The translations under genes and the position numbers were made by a program. The notes below the pieces were generated by a model. That model was given only the letters and a program-made list of their open reading frames with translations. It searched no databases and was not told the DNA's origin. Below, in pieces: positions 22,201-32,719 of a DNA stretch of 64,000 bases. The DNA lies in NCBI GenBank assembly GCA_964017145.1, contig OZ024843.1, forward strand, positions 2,471,001 through 2,535,000, given 5' to 3'. The DNA is from Agrocybe praecox. Taxonomy: Eukaryota > Basidiomycota > Agaricomycetes > Agaricales > Agrocybaceae. Position 1 is the first letter of the stretch. Each line of letters begins with the position of its first letter.

Positions 22201-22586
22201 GTCACTAAGATTGGACAAGTTATTTGGAGATCGGACATGCAGCATCTGGGTCTTTCGTGGGATAATTTAGTACGCTGGTCCCTGAAGTTGAAGATCTTAT
22301 TGCGCACCACAGAAGTCGGCAAGACGATGTCGGGGATGCTGCCTCGATGTTCAACGCTTTTTGAAGACGGATTTGAACGAGTTGCATTGACCATTTCTCT
22401 TGCCATGGAAGTAGAATTTAGGCCAGATCTCGATCGTATCTGGCCGCTACATGAACTGCAAATATTGTCCTTGAAAGGTCTGACCAACACGTTCGTGCAA
22501 TTTCTTTCCGAACATATACGAATCCCTGGGATGATGTTCAAGGGGGTCGTCGCTGGTACTGCCATAGACTGCTGTCCAATTTCCAT
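19270..22586 (-). CDS. Six-zinc-knuckle nuclear-type protein, unrecognised family
   Basis: I do not recognise this protein. Eleven exons (22586-22308, 22245-22009, 21949-21746, 21693-21637, 21594-21418, 21370-20741, 20682-20434, 20380-20114, 20062-19868, 19817-19568, 19514-19270) give 929 residues. Six degenerate Cys4 modules follow C-x(2-4)-C-x(10-14)-C-x2-C: residues 25-46, 186-205, 326-347, 553-574, 633-656 and 715-734. Modules 4 and 5 continue into basic helices (CRARSREYQRKR, CRIRAREQRKEE). Between them are disordered Ser/Pro/Asp-rich linkers, a basic patch RKRPK near 279, a SUMO-interaction-like VIDLTE at 289, and an acidic stretch near 500-528. The last 165 residues look globular. Likely nuclear and nucleic-acid- or protein-binding by inference. 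An in-frame stop lies just before the start. It faces the TXNDC9-like gene tail-to-tail, 75 bp apart. Confidence 0.82.
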
Positions 22587-22942
22587 GGACTGTCAAAACG
22601 CGAAGTGACACGACCAAGGGATACCCAAGTCTTAGGGGTTTACAGTGATAGCAAGCCGAAAAGATTCAATCGAGTCGAGGCCACTATATCTGCCTTGATA
22701 TCTTGAGTGCGAGAGAAGAGTGGCCTCCATTTTAGCGTTGGAAAAAAACCATCCAATTAAGGAGCAGTTGCTGAAATTTTTTGAATCCCGTGAGTCGACT
22801 AAAAACTGTGTAGATCGCCAAGATCAAATATATTTCATATAGAAATTCCCCAAAATGGGCTATTTATCCATAGAAAATGATGTTATACGGCCCAAACTAT
22901 TTGGGCCTATTTAGAGTGAGCCGCAGGGTAACGAAGGTCTAG
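22587..22942. other. Intergenic: six-knuckle gene promoter and chitinase 3' region
   Basis: These 356 bp lie between two minus-strand genes. They hold the leader and promoter of the six-knuckle gene and the chitinase 3' end. An A/T-rich stretch lies at 22790-22880; no TATA box is convincing. Confidence 0.35.
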
Positions 22943-24478
22943 TTAATTCAAAGCTTTACGAATCGAATCTACTAAATCCCATTTATCTGTATCTCCATGC
23001 ACGTCAAAAACATTAACACCTAGCATTCCGACTTGTTTCGCAAAGGCTGCTTTCATGGCCAAGGAAACCGGACTATCGTACGTGATAATCTGGTGGGACA
23101 ACAAAGATCGCAGGTATGGTGTTCCAGAACACCCGTCCCACAAAGTTTCGAAGCCACCACTCGCCGTGTATACGCTCTGGCCAAGCTCTGTTGTGTGCAC
23201 AAGAACACCCTGTTGAACCAATTCTCGAAATTGCACCTGTCCTTCAGAGTCACCGTCATCGTTCACAACCTTCAACGCGCTCGAATTCACACTTTTTTTG
23301 TTCGATCGTGTTCGAAGATGCTGTATAGTGGAGGACGAAATGTAGCCATACGATGGAAGTCCCAATACAAGTTTGGACGCGGGGAAATTGGCCTTGGTCC
23401 ATGCATTGAATGCACCGACAGCACTTGCATCAGGTTGGGTGGAATTTCCGCAAGCATCATAGAGAGGCGCGTTCGGGCCCGGGTTTGAAGAAGCTTCTCC
23501 AATATCAGCTCACACAAAATACGGTTAAGAACCGAGAAACTCACACCCCCAAACATCATAATTCATTATTAAGACCCAGTCTAGGACCTTGGCGAACTCA
23601 GTCAGGTCTTTCAGTGGCTTGCCTTCGTGATCGACAAAAGGCGTGGATTCGACCGCAGCAGTTATACGGGCACCTGGGGGCAGAGTATTCCGAAGTTTTG
23701 CGAGAAATAGAAGGAAATTGGCGGTATCTTTAGAGCTGTGTTTATTTCCAGGCGAGCCTTCCTGTCCTGGATATTCCCAGTCGATGTCAATTCCATCCAA
23801 GTTGAACTTTTTATATGTGGCAAAGATATTCTCCACAAACTTCGTTCGGCTCTTTTCGGTAGCCACGATGGTTGAGAAGTACCTAATAATTTGAATGGTT
23901 AAATAAACCTTTCCATGGTCATGCTTTGACGAAGTCGTCTCCGCTTACTTGCTTCCCGTCCATCCTCCAATACTCAATTTCACACTGGAATTCTGAGCAT
24001 GCGCCGAGGTAACCAGCTGTTCAAGAAGTGCAGGGCCGCTAACCGGGTCATCCCAAGCAAGGTTTGAATCGGCCGTTGGGACTGCAAAAGCAAAGTCGAT
24101 CCAATCGAAGCGGTCAAAATCAATTCTGCTAGGAGAAAACGAGTCGGCAATCCAGTCCGGATAATAAGCCATCACAAGCATTTTGGGAGCATTGCCCGCG
24201 AAACCGACAGTGGCTTCTATTCCACCACAGTGGTTGCCAGAAAGATTGCATACCGGTAAGTCCGTAGAAGTTTCAGCAATGACACTCCCCAAAGGTCGTA
24301 AGTCGTCATCATAATATGTCGAATCTGTGGAGATGCCTAGAGTGAGCTGCACTGGGGTAATCCTGTCCCTCTTGTGGTACATGCGGCCATTTCCATGTGA
24401 GTGAATCAGAGAACCACATGAGAAGACAGCGAATGCGAAAGCGATGCAGAACAGTGAACCATATTTGTGACTGAACAT
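22943..24478 (-). CDS. Secreted GH18 chitinase
   Basis: Endo-acting chitinase of glycoside hydrolase family 18, cleaving chitin with retention through a substrate-assisted mechanism. Exons 24478-23949, 23882-23545 and 23508-22943 give 477 residues. A hydrophobic N terminus (SLFCIAFAFAVFSCGSLI) is a signal peptide. The barrel shows MLVMAYYPDW (strand 1), VKLSIGGWTGSK (strand 3), the catalytic DGIDIDWEYPGQ with the proton-donor Glu, and VLIMNYDVWG (Tyr/Asp strand). No carbohydrate-binding module is visible. The second intron is only 36 nt (23544-23509); the phase and the NPGPNAPLYD block, common in fungal GH18, support it. It is divergent from the glutaminase gene. Role could be hyphal wall remodelling or feeding on chitin. 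Confidence 0.92.
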
Positions 24479-24866
24479 CGGTCAACTCGACAGGGAAACA
24501 AAGGTGTTCTAGAAGATAGCAGAGCATGAGGTGTATAGAATATAACTTTTGATCCAGGCTGGGAAACGAGCAACGAGACTGGTGGTTGGGTTCAAAAGAT
24601 TTAGGACGCTGAACATTGAACACCGAGTCAGCTGATGGCCAACCTGTCCCTTCTTCACGACCACCACTTCCTGATGAGATGCTAATTAAAACTACGGCTA
24701 TTTTCTCCTGCATTTCTCTTCCAAAACACTCACTGCATGTGCTCCTGGCTACCCCATGACAATATATGATCGAAATAACATATATATCGTCACTTGAAGC
24801 GCTTCGAACGCAGTTTCTATAAAACCTGGATAAATTCAGGACCAACTCCTCATCCTATCAGCCGCT
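24479..24866. promoter_or_regulatory. Shared divergent promoter of chitinase and glutaminase
   Basis: 388 bp between two start codons of secreted enzymes. A TATAAAA at 24818-24824 suits the glutaminase (ATG 24867). Two HGATAR-like motifs (AGATAG near 24512; reverse TGATAG near 24853) could bind a GATA-type nitrogen regulator, but such short sites are common by chance. Confidence 0.4.
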
Positions 24867-27800
24867 ATGAGGAACTTCCTTGCAGCCGCTGTTGCTGCAT
24901 CTTGTGTCGCTGCTGTACATGCAGTATCGTGGATTGCCACACCTTTCAATCCCGCCGCATTCCCTCTAGCTGTCAGATCTCCATACCTTTCTGCATGGCT
25001 TCCTCAGGGTGCAGGTAACTGCAGAAACACTTGCACAACGAGTTCAAGATGACCTATAAACCTTCTTACAGGCGCTGCTCTCAATGACCAATGGCCTACT
25101 TTCTGGACCGGTCAGGTAAGGACCAGGCTGAGAGGATCGATTCCACAACCTATTCACCTTTGGGATAGATCGTCGGTTGGGCAGGCTTCGTCAAAGTGGA
25201 TGGCAAGGCATTTAGCTTCTTGGGAACACCAAACGTGCCCGGCGCCACTTTCTCCAAGGCTGTTCAGAAAACTTCAAGGGTACGTTTCAAGTTACCCAAG
25301 TGCTTAATAGCCCGAAATATTCATACAACAAAACCAGTTTACCTCGACCCAAAGTATCTTCGTTCTATCGGCAGGCCCAGTCGATTTAACGGTCACCTTC
25401 CTGAGTCCAGTAGAGGTTAGTTTTGCTCTCGGAAGTGCCGTCCAATTAACCCATTTCATCCCATTTTTAAGCCAACGGATCTCGTGAAACAATCGATTCC
25501 TTTTTCTTACATGGCTGTTTCAGCTACTTCTATAGACGGCGCCTCTCACTCTGTCCAAATTTACTCTGACATCAGTGCTGAATGGGTCAGTGGAGATAAC
25601 AACTTGGTTGCAAGCTGGTCTACCACTACTGGTAGCATCATCACCCACAAAGTACAGTTGGTCAACCAAGCTCTCTTCTCGGAAGTCAATGATCACACAC
25701 AATGTAAGTAGTCTTTACTCAGGTTCCAGTGATACCCGTTCACATTGGTTTAATATACAGACGGCTCCGCATATTACTCCGTCTCGAATGTGAGAAGTTT
25801 ACCTTAAATAGGCGCCACGACTTTTACTAACACTCAATTCGACAGGCGGCCGGTACGACATTCCAATCCGGAGCGGATGTTGTTGTCAGAGCACAATTCA
25901 TCAACAACGGAAACCTTCCTAACACTCAAGATACCAATTTCCGTGCCGTTTCGAACAACTGGCCCGTGTTCGGCCTCTCTCGCGATCTTGGTACAGTGAC
26001 CAGTGCTTTGACTACGCCAGTTGTATTCTCTGTTGGCCACGTCCGCGATCCCGCATTAAACTACATCGTCGCCAACGGAGCTCTTCAAGCACGTAATTTG
26101 TACTTCTGGAGCCAATTCTCGTCTGTATCGGCTGTCGTAAGCTCCTTTGATCACTCATTTAAGGTGTTTCTTTTTATTGGTTTGCTAGATATCTTCGTTC
26201 TTAGGAGACTTCAACAATGCACTATCCCGTGCTCAAGCGTTTGATAACAAAGTCCAGACTGACGCTAATAAAATTTCAACGGACTACGCGTCTATCGTAG
26301 CTCTATCTATCAGACAAGCTCTTGGCGCAACTGAGATCACTATATCAAAGAATGCCGACGGGTCTTTCAACACCAATGATGTCCTTGTATTTATGAAAGG
26401 TTAGCAAGCGCTTTCTTTCATAACCGTTCAATCAGCATGTTCAACCTTCTTTTTTTAGAAATATCAAGCGACGGCGTTAGTCCTCCTGTCACTTATTTAC
26501 GAATCCCAGTGAGAAGACTGACGAAATGTGCTATTTATAGAATGTCAATACCGTCGATGTTATTTTCCCTGCATGGCCTGTCTTGCTGTACTCCAACCCC
26601 CAGCTTGGAAAATTCTTGCTTGAAGGTCTCTTCAGGTACCAAGCGTCAGGCCAATACCCCAATAAATGGAGCGTCCATGATTTAGGTTCGTGGCGGACGG
26701 ATTTTAGAGTCCAGGGCTTTGCTGACTTGACGACGCGATTCTAGGTGGGAGCTACCCTAACGCAACTGGACACAATGACGGCAGAGATGAGGCAATGCCA
26801 GTTGAGGGTCAGTATGTTTCTGGAACCTGAGCTCAGATCATACGAACTAACCTTTTGTGGCATTAGAGAGCGGTAATATGCTCATCATGGCTCTTAGCTA
26901 CGCGCAGAAGGCAAATGACAATTCACAGCTCAAACAATACGTACGTGTTTTCGCGTTTCGGAAAATTAAAAGAAATATAAATATTCTTACATACGCGACA
27001 CTCTCTCACAAATATAGAACGCGTTACTCGACCAATGGACACAATTTTTGATCGAAGACTCATTGATTCCCGCCAATCAAATTAGCACGGATGACTTTGC
27101 AGGTTCTCTGGCCAACCAGACCAACCTTGCCATCAAGGGGATTATTGGTATCAAAGCCATGTCTCAAATCGCACAGCTTGTGGGCAACCCTGTTCAGAGC
27201 GCTAATTATTCGGTAGGTACCCGTCTTTTCCGATTACCCTTTTCTAGTATCTGGTATGGCCTAGTGGCGTCTGACCAATCCTCCGTTCGAAAGACAATTG
27301 CAGGGAATTTCGTTTCGCAATGGCAAAAATTGGCCGCGTCTACCACTGGAAACCATCTGACCCTTTCCGTGAGTTACTCGTATACACACAAATTTCTTTC
27401 GCTGAAACGTGATTATTTTCCCTAGTACGGCGATTCTAATAGTTGGGGCTTGTCATACAATCTCTTTGCTGATAAATTGCTCAAGCTCAATTTATTCCCT
27501 CAATCTGTGTATCAGATGCGTGAGTAATTACATTGTTGGTTCCTGTCTGTGGACTTGGGCGACTAATGCCCCTATATCACAGAGACCGCTTGGTACAAGA
27601 CGGTCGCGCGTAAGTGAACTTTTCCCCGCAATTCTAATTTATAGCATGGTCGAGCCTGTTTTTTTTTTTTGCATCAGAATCTTTTGGTGTACCATTGGAC
27701 ACTCGGTGCGTACATACCTTGACTGAAATTGCGATGTGTGCTGAGTGATTTTGCTATGTAGTCATACATACACCAAATCGGGTGCGTACTCATCGGCGGC

Positions 27801-28206
27801 TTTAATGCATATTTCGTACATTTTAATATTTTCCTTGACGCCCGCGGCGTGCAGACTGGGAAATCTGGACCGCCGGTATTATGACCGACACAGCGGGTCG
27901 TGATCTCTTCATCAGTTCTGTGAAGAAGTGGGCGTCAGACGGGTTGAGCTCGCAACCGCTCGGTGACTGGTATGAAACGACAAATGGCAATCCTGAAGGA
28001 TTCCGCGCACGTCCAGTCGTAGGAGGTCATCTTGGTACGTGATTGTCATGATATGTCATTTCAAAAGTTAATCATTCATCATTGATTTTTATGATTTTTG
28101 AATCGTTTGTGACATAGCGCTGGTAAGGACAAATCGTACTGCGACAGCGAACATTGAACGGAAGCGCTGATGTATTATTTTCTCTTCTATACAGCTTGTC
28201 CTTTAA
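24867..28206 (+). CDS. gtaA: Secreted glutaminase A (GtaA family)
   Basis: Extracellular enzyme releasing ammonia and glutamate from glutamine, known from Aspergillus and common in basidiomycetes. Starts MRNFLAAAVAASCVAAVHA (signal peptide). The matured part shows the DUF4964/DUF5127-like N-terminal domain (PLAVRSPYLSAWLP, DQWPTFWTGQIVGWAG) and the six-hairpin C-terminal domain (DVLVFMKE, NTVDVIFPAWPVLLYS, GGSYPNATGHNDG, MLIMALSYAQKAND, YTKSDWEIWTAG). About twenty short introns break it. Microexons of 17 nt (26459-26475), 27 nt (27583-27609), 28 nt (27678-27705) and 20 nt (27762-27781) are needed to keep the frame. The end, HLALLVL, uses a final intron before the stop at 28204. Neighbouring chitinase suggests a shared nutrient-scavenging role. 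Confidence 0.9.
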
Positions 28207-28703
28207 GCTTGGCGATCAAACGCGACGTGAACAATTTATGTAGTACAACGAGCTCTGAATGTATTTGGCACTTGATTGACTGACAATGAAGGAAAAATTG
28301 GAGTCATCTGTATAATAGCAACATTTGAACACAGATCCTGTTAAGCGGTGAGCGCCCAACAAGTGGCCGACGTGATGCTGGACCAGTCCATGATGTCCGG
28401 GGACCTAGAGCGGCATTTGAATTAGGTGGAGGATTGTGAAACATAGAGGTCGGGCATCGTGTTCTGCATCGTGTTTTGTGACCCTGACAAAGGAGAGCAG
28501 GAAGAGACAGTTGAATGCTCTTTATGCACGGCGGCCTTGCATGGGATATGTGTCCGGAGCAAGGTTGACAAGTAATTAGCTGTGTGGGGCCAAGGAACGG
28601 CCCGACGACGACAAGAAATTGACCAGATCGAGAACAAGATCGATATTACCGATTTCCGGAATTACTTCCATATATGGTTACAGACTAATATACAACCCCG
28701 CCA
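28207..28703. other. Intergenic: glutaminase 3' region to next promoter
   Basis: About 500 bp with no convincing ORF on either strand. It holds the glutaminase 3' UTR and upstream sequence of the next gene. No repeats or RNA genes recognised. Confidence 0.35.
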
Positions 28704-28714
28704 TATATAAAAAG
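28704..28714 (+). promoter_or_regulatory. TATA box for the Pro/Ser-rich gene
   Basis: TATATAAAAAG lies 43 bp before the ATG at 28747, so the leader should be very short. The leader ends in an A-rich CAACAACA just before the ATG, a good fungal start context. Confidence 0.6.
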
Positions 28715-28746
28715 GAGCAGTGCACGTCAGAGCTGAACCAACAACA

Positions 28747-29514
28747 ATGTACGCTCGTCCAGACTCTCCTCCTCCTCGCCAGCCATCCCCAGACATCCTC
28801 CCCCCGTCTCTCCCACACCCTCCCCGTCGTATCTCATCCCACCCAAAGATACATTTGCAGCCTGCTGGTCACGAACGCACAAAAACTCTTCACTCAGCAC
28901 GTTCTTACGACTATTTGAGCCCACGGACAAGGCCCTCAACATTTCCAGAAGATGACGGGCGTAGGAGCTTACGCAGTGCGCGAAAACCTTCCCCTTCAAA
29001 TCTCACAGTGGACTCCTCTCCTTCATCCTCTGTGAGGAGTACACCGGATTTTGTCCCTCGTCATCGGAGAAATCCCTCTGTCGCGTTCAATCTGTCTTCT
29101 ACCTCTTCTTCCCCGTCTCCGAACTTTTTCAAGCACTCGGACACACTTTTACAGGTCCAGGCACCACCAGAGGTGGTTTCTTTGACTCCATACCGGTATA
29201 CAGGTCCACAGCACATCATTTGTCCAATGCCTGTGTCCTTGACCACCCCTACTATCGTCATCCCGGATATCGTCGATGTTGACGTCACTATCCCCCGTGT
29301 TCAACAGTTCGAGCCTGAAACACTACCCGACATACCTCAGTCGACGAACATCCCAGCTCAGATGCGCGAGTTCAAAGCGTCCAGCTACAAGCCAGATCCA
29401 GTCTTGCCCCCTCTGGAGAAGCATAAAAGCATGGGCATGGCCTGCCTCAAGTTTTTTGGCATTCGACCTCACTCAAGCAGACAGCCCAGCAGCGCCGTGG
29501 TTACTGCCATGTAA
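28747..29514 (+). CDS. Pro/Ser-rich hypothetical protein, 255 aa
   Basis: Single-exon gene beginning MYARPDSPPPRQPSPDI. The first 130 residues are rich in Ser, Pro and Arg with many SP/TP sites, probably disordered and a kinase substrate. Residues 140-200 are more ordered (VSLTPYRYTGPQHIICPMP, then a Val/Ile/Asp-rich stretch), and the end is basic (ACLKFFGIRPHSSR). It has no signal peptide or membrane segment. A strong TATA box directly upstream suggests regulated expression. I do not recognise the family. The frame runs open upstream of the ATG, but no other ATG lies there. Confidence 0.65.
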   Translation: MYARPDSPPPRQPSPDILPPSLPHPPRRISSHPKIHLQPAGHERTKTLHSARSYDYLSPRTRPSTFPEDDGRRSLRSARKPSPSNLTVDSSPSSSVRSTPDFVPRHRRNPSVAFNLSSTSSSPSPNFFKHSDTLLQVQAPPEVVSLTPYRYTGPQHIICPMPVSLTTPTIVIPDIVDVDVTIPRVQQFEPETLPDIPQSTNIPAQMREFKASSYKPDPVLPPLEKHKSMGMACLKFFGIRPHSSRQPSSAVVTAM

Positions 29515-30809
29515 ACCTATTTATTGTCCTTCATTCCCGGGCTAGAAGCTCCAGTGTCATATTTCTTGTCCCTGCCAGCTTTTCTCTCTCTTGGGCAGCG
29601 CCTTGTACATCATCTCAAAATTGCCATCACCACCATTCACCATTCACAACCAACATTTTTAAAACCATCAACATCGTGTCCTCATCCATCACCATCAGCC
29701 ATTCCTTACTTTACCACTCCAAGACATAATCATAATCTTGCCCCCTTGATTCTAACCAACCTTTTCTTTATTTTATTTCTTGTCGTCCCGCAAAAAGGGA
29801 CGTCTCCCGAGAACCGCATCTTGTACTTATTGTTAATAGGCGCCCATGCCTTTACATCACACCTTTTATATTTTTTTCTTCACAATGACACATAACACAA
29901 TCCACAGACCTTGTATGTAATTCTAATTCCCCAAACAATATAGCAATAGACGTATACTATGCCTATCTTGGGACTTTTCTTCACGTAGCATACACCTCTT
30001 CCATTATTCATTTTGTTTATCTTACCACTCCCTCTAATAACTAGTTAGCAGTAGTATAGCATTATATAGAAATCACAAAAAGAAGTAATATATTTTTTTC
30101 GAAAGAGACTCTGCGAGAACAAAGTTTGTGTGCGACTCCACAGATTCGATGTCGGTATGTTGAATACAATTGATGTCTGCCCAGTAGTAAGTGCTTATAC
30201 CAGGGTCGAATTATTTACTTGGGGATATACGCCAATTGGCGCTAGATAAGAGAGTGAAAAGGCCGTTCTATGAGCCTTTTAGGTCAGGGTAGTAATTAGT
30301 AGAAATGACTATCTAGCTCTGAAAGAATGATGGCAAGGCATAGGAATAGCGGAAAGTGAGATGAAACCGAATGAGATCTACGTACTTGGTGCAATGGCAC
30401 AAGATAAGTTCTCGCAGCGCAGCATACATACTTGGCTACAAGGGGGTAGTATGGAATGTGTGCAATGTAATAAAGACGAAGTGACCGTCCCGGGATAAGA
30501 AACGTTATGTCGTGCTAACGATGAGAGTATACTCACTTCGAGTTGAAGCGGAACACTGGTCATTGAGGATCATTATAAACAAATAGATAACATAGTGGGT
30601 CGTGAATCTTCATCCGTAAGTATAGTGGTTGGTATCGAGAGCAAGAAAAAGGGATAGAGGAATCAAAGGAGGAAAACAAACATCGACACAAGGGAACAGA
30701 CAGCAGGAGATAGAGAACAGGAGCCAATATACAATTGAATGGTAATAATGATGATGATCGAAACATAGAAGAAAAAAGCGGAGATAAATAAACAAACAAA
30801 CAAACAAAA
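29515..30809. other. Long intergenic stretch, convergent 3' regions
   Basis: 1.3 kb between two facing stop codons. From 29530 to 29890 it is pyrimidine-rich with many CATCA/CACCA repeats of low complexity; 30000-30110 is A/T-rich. Short ORFs (for example 29524-29895) have biased composition and no start context. I see no RNA gene or mobile element. Confidence 0.35.
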
Positions 30810-32432
30810 TCACAGACCCAACCTCTCTTGCAACGTCCGACTTCCTTGGTCCGACGTATTGGTATTGTTGTTAGTGTGGTGGTGGTGGCTCGAACCACTG
30901 TTATTCGCGCTACGATCGTTGGTTCCTCTGCGCCCAGGGTTGTTAGAGTTTAATAACGGATTGTTGGCAGCTCCCCGTATGGATGTACCAGCTATATGCC
31001 CATTTGTCCGACGGGGATTGGAAGGCAAGTGTCCGTTATTATTCAGGTTCCTGTTGTTTACGGCGTTGCGGTCGTTCCAATCCTTCGTACCCGCAGGTGC
31101 GGTATCGCGGGCCCGGTCGCGCTCTTTGCCTCCTACTCCAGAGTCCCTCTCCCTCTCTCGCCGGTCCCGGTGATCGCGATTCGAGTTCGAGTTTGTACTT
31201 CTATCGCGATTGTTGGGTGGATCGCGCTGGGCAGGTGAAGGCACCCGCTGTATCGCGTCATCTACTTCCATCTTCACGATTCCTTTGGTGGTATTATTAT
31301 TATTATGGCCGTTGTTGCTGGTTCTGTTGTCGTTTATATTTGAATGATGACGGCCGTCCGCCAACAGCGATGGTGGCACATTGTGCCGGTGAGGGTTGTT
31401 GGTGTTATGATGGGTATTATGGTGAACGTGATGATGTGTCTGTGGTTTCTGGGGTAGCGAGGGTGCAAGTCGGGGAGGAGGGAGAGTCGGTGATGGTTGT
31501 TGCTCCTGCGCTGGCGCCTCTGATAAACGCGGTCGTTTGTGAGCACGCGGCTCAGTTGGCGGAAACGTCCTAGAATTATTGCTGGTCTCTCCATGGCTTC
31601 CTGAGTCGTTGAAATGAGAGCTGGTATTGTATGAGTTCCTTGGCGAATAAGAATTGGAGTGTGAGTTAGATTTGTGGTTCGTGGTAGACTCCAACGGCCG
31701 GGACGTGTTTTTTATGGTCTCGTTAGCTTTGTCAAGTTCAATCCTATTTGAGATGCAGATGATTAATTCTAAAGCGTATAACAGCGATGAACTAGGATGT
31801 ACGTACGATAGCGTCTTCATGACTTGGTGTGATTCTAGATGCGAGGGAAGCGGCCAACGTCAACACATGTGCTGGTGGATTTGAGCGTATAACAAACCTT
31901 TGAGAGCTCCTTCAAGTTTCGCAACGACTCGCCTAAGACCCCGCACCTCGTCTTTGAGCTTCCCAGTTTCCCCGGTCTTTAATAGGTCATACAATTCATC
32001 GTTTTCCGTCTGTAATAGCTTTACACGCTGAGTGAGCGCTGCGGTGACAGTGCTACTAGATCCTGAGGTGCTTGCGCCGGTGTTATTGGTCGTGCTGGTG
32101 TTGATGCTACTGCTGTTAGCAGCATTGTTGATGTGGGGTAACAATACAGAAACGAATGCGGGGGGGAGAGTGAGTGGCTCCGTTGTTGAAGGCCCTGGCT
32201 GTTTAGCCACATACTGCCGTAGCCACACGATTTCATCCTGTATTACAAGTTGAAATTTTTGACAGTATTAGAAATTATTATTCGGATGTATGGTATAGGA
32301 AATGGTATTGCAGGGTCAATGTCCGTCTGGACATTGTAGAGAAAATACACATACCGTCATTTCCGCTAGCTGTACATCCTTCTCCCTGAGGAGAGTCTCC
32401 AGTTCCAGTTCTCTTACAGAAGGAAGCTCCAT
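30810..32432 (-). CDS. WTAP/Mum2-like coiled-coil protein with Asn/His/Arg-rich tail
   Basis: Likely fungal counterpart of WTAP, the scaffold of the mRNA N6-methyladenosine writer (Mum2 in yeast, FIP37 in plants). Exons 32432-32355, 32237-31898, 31834-31807 and 31743-30810 give 459 residues. The coiled-coil half has REKDVQLAEMTDEIVWLRQY and RVKLLQTENDELYDLLK followed by a Leu-heptad stretch ending ESHQVMKTLSIELDKA, in the same order as in human WTAP (inference from memory of the family). The rest is a long low-complexity tail with Asn, His, Ser and Arg/Asp runs and a HKRPRL patch, probably nuclear and disordered. The third exon is a 28-nt microexon within the coiled coil. Start chosen at MELPSVRELELETLL. 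Confidence 0.65.
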
Positions 32433-32719
32433 AGTGAGATCTGGAGGGAGTGAGAGGGATTGGAAGACAAGGTGAGGTGCTAATGGAAGAGGTGTGTGCA
32501 GTAAGAGGATCACTGGCGGTGCTTGAATTTGGTTATAAACTAAATTGCTTCCGTGCATGTCATTTTGGCCCACTCAGACGCTTTTCGTTTATGCTTTTTC
32601 AATAATCCATACATTAAACTTTCAGACACATTCCCGATGCGAGGGAAAGCGTGATTATACTCTTACACGTACAGTAATTTTACAGACTGAGATACGCGCG
32701 TGCACGTAATGGCAACGCT

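Noticed and set aside
27655..27672. Poly-T run inside the glutaminase gene
   Set aside because: It is the pyrimidine tract before a 3' splice site, not a repeat element.
29524..29895. ORF of 123 codons in the long intergenic stretch
   Set aside because: Low-complexity CATCA/CACCA composition and no splice or start support; probably 3' UTR.
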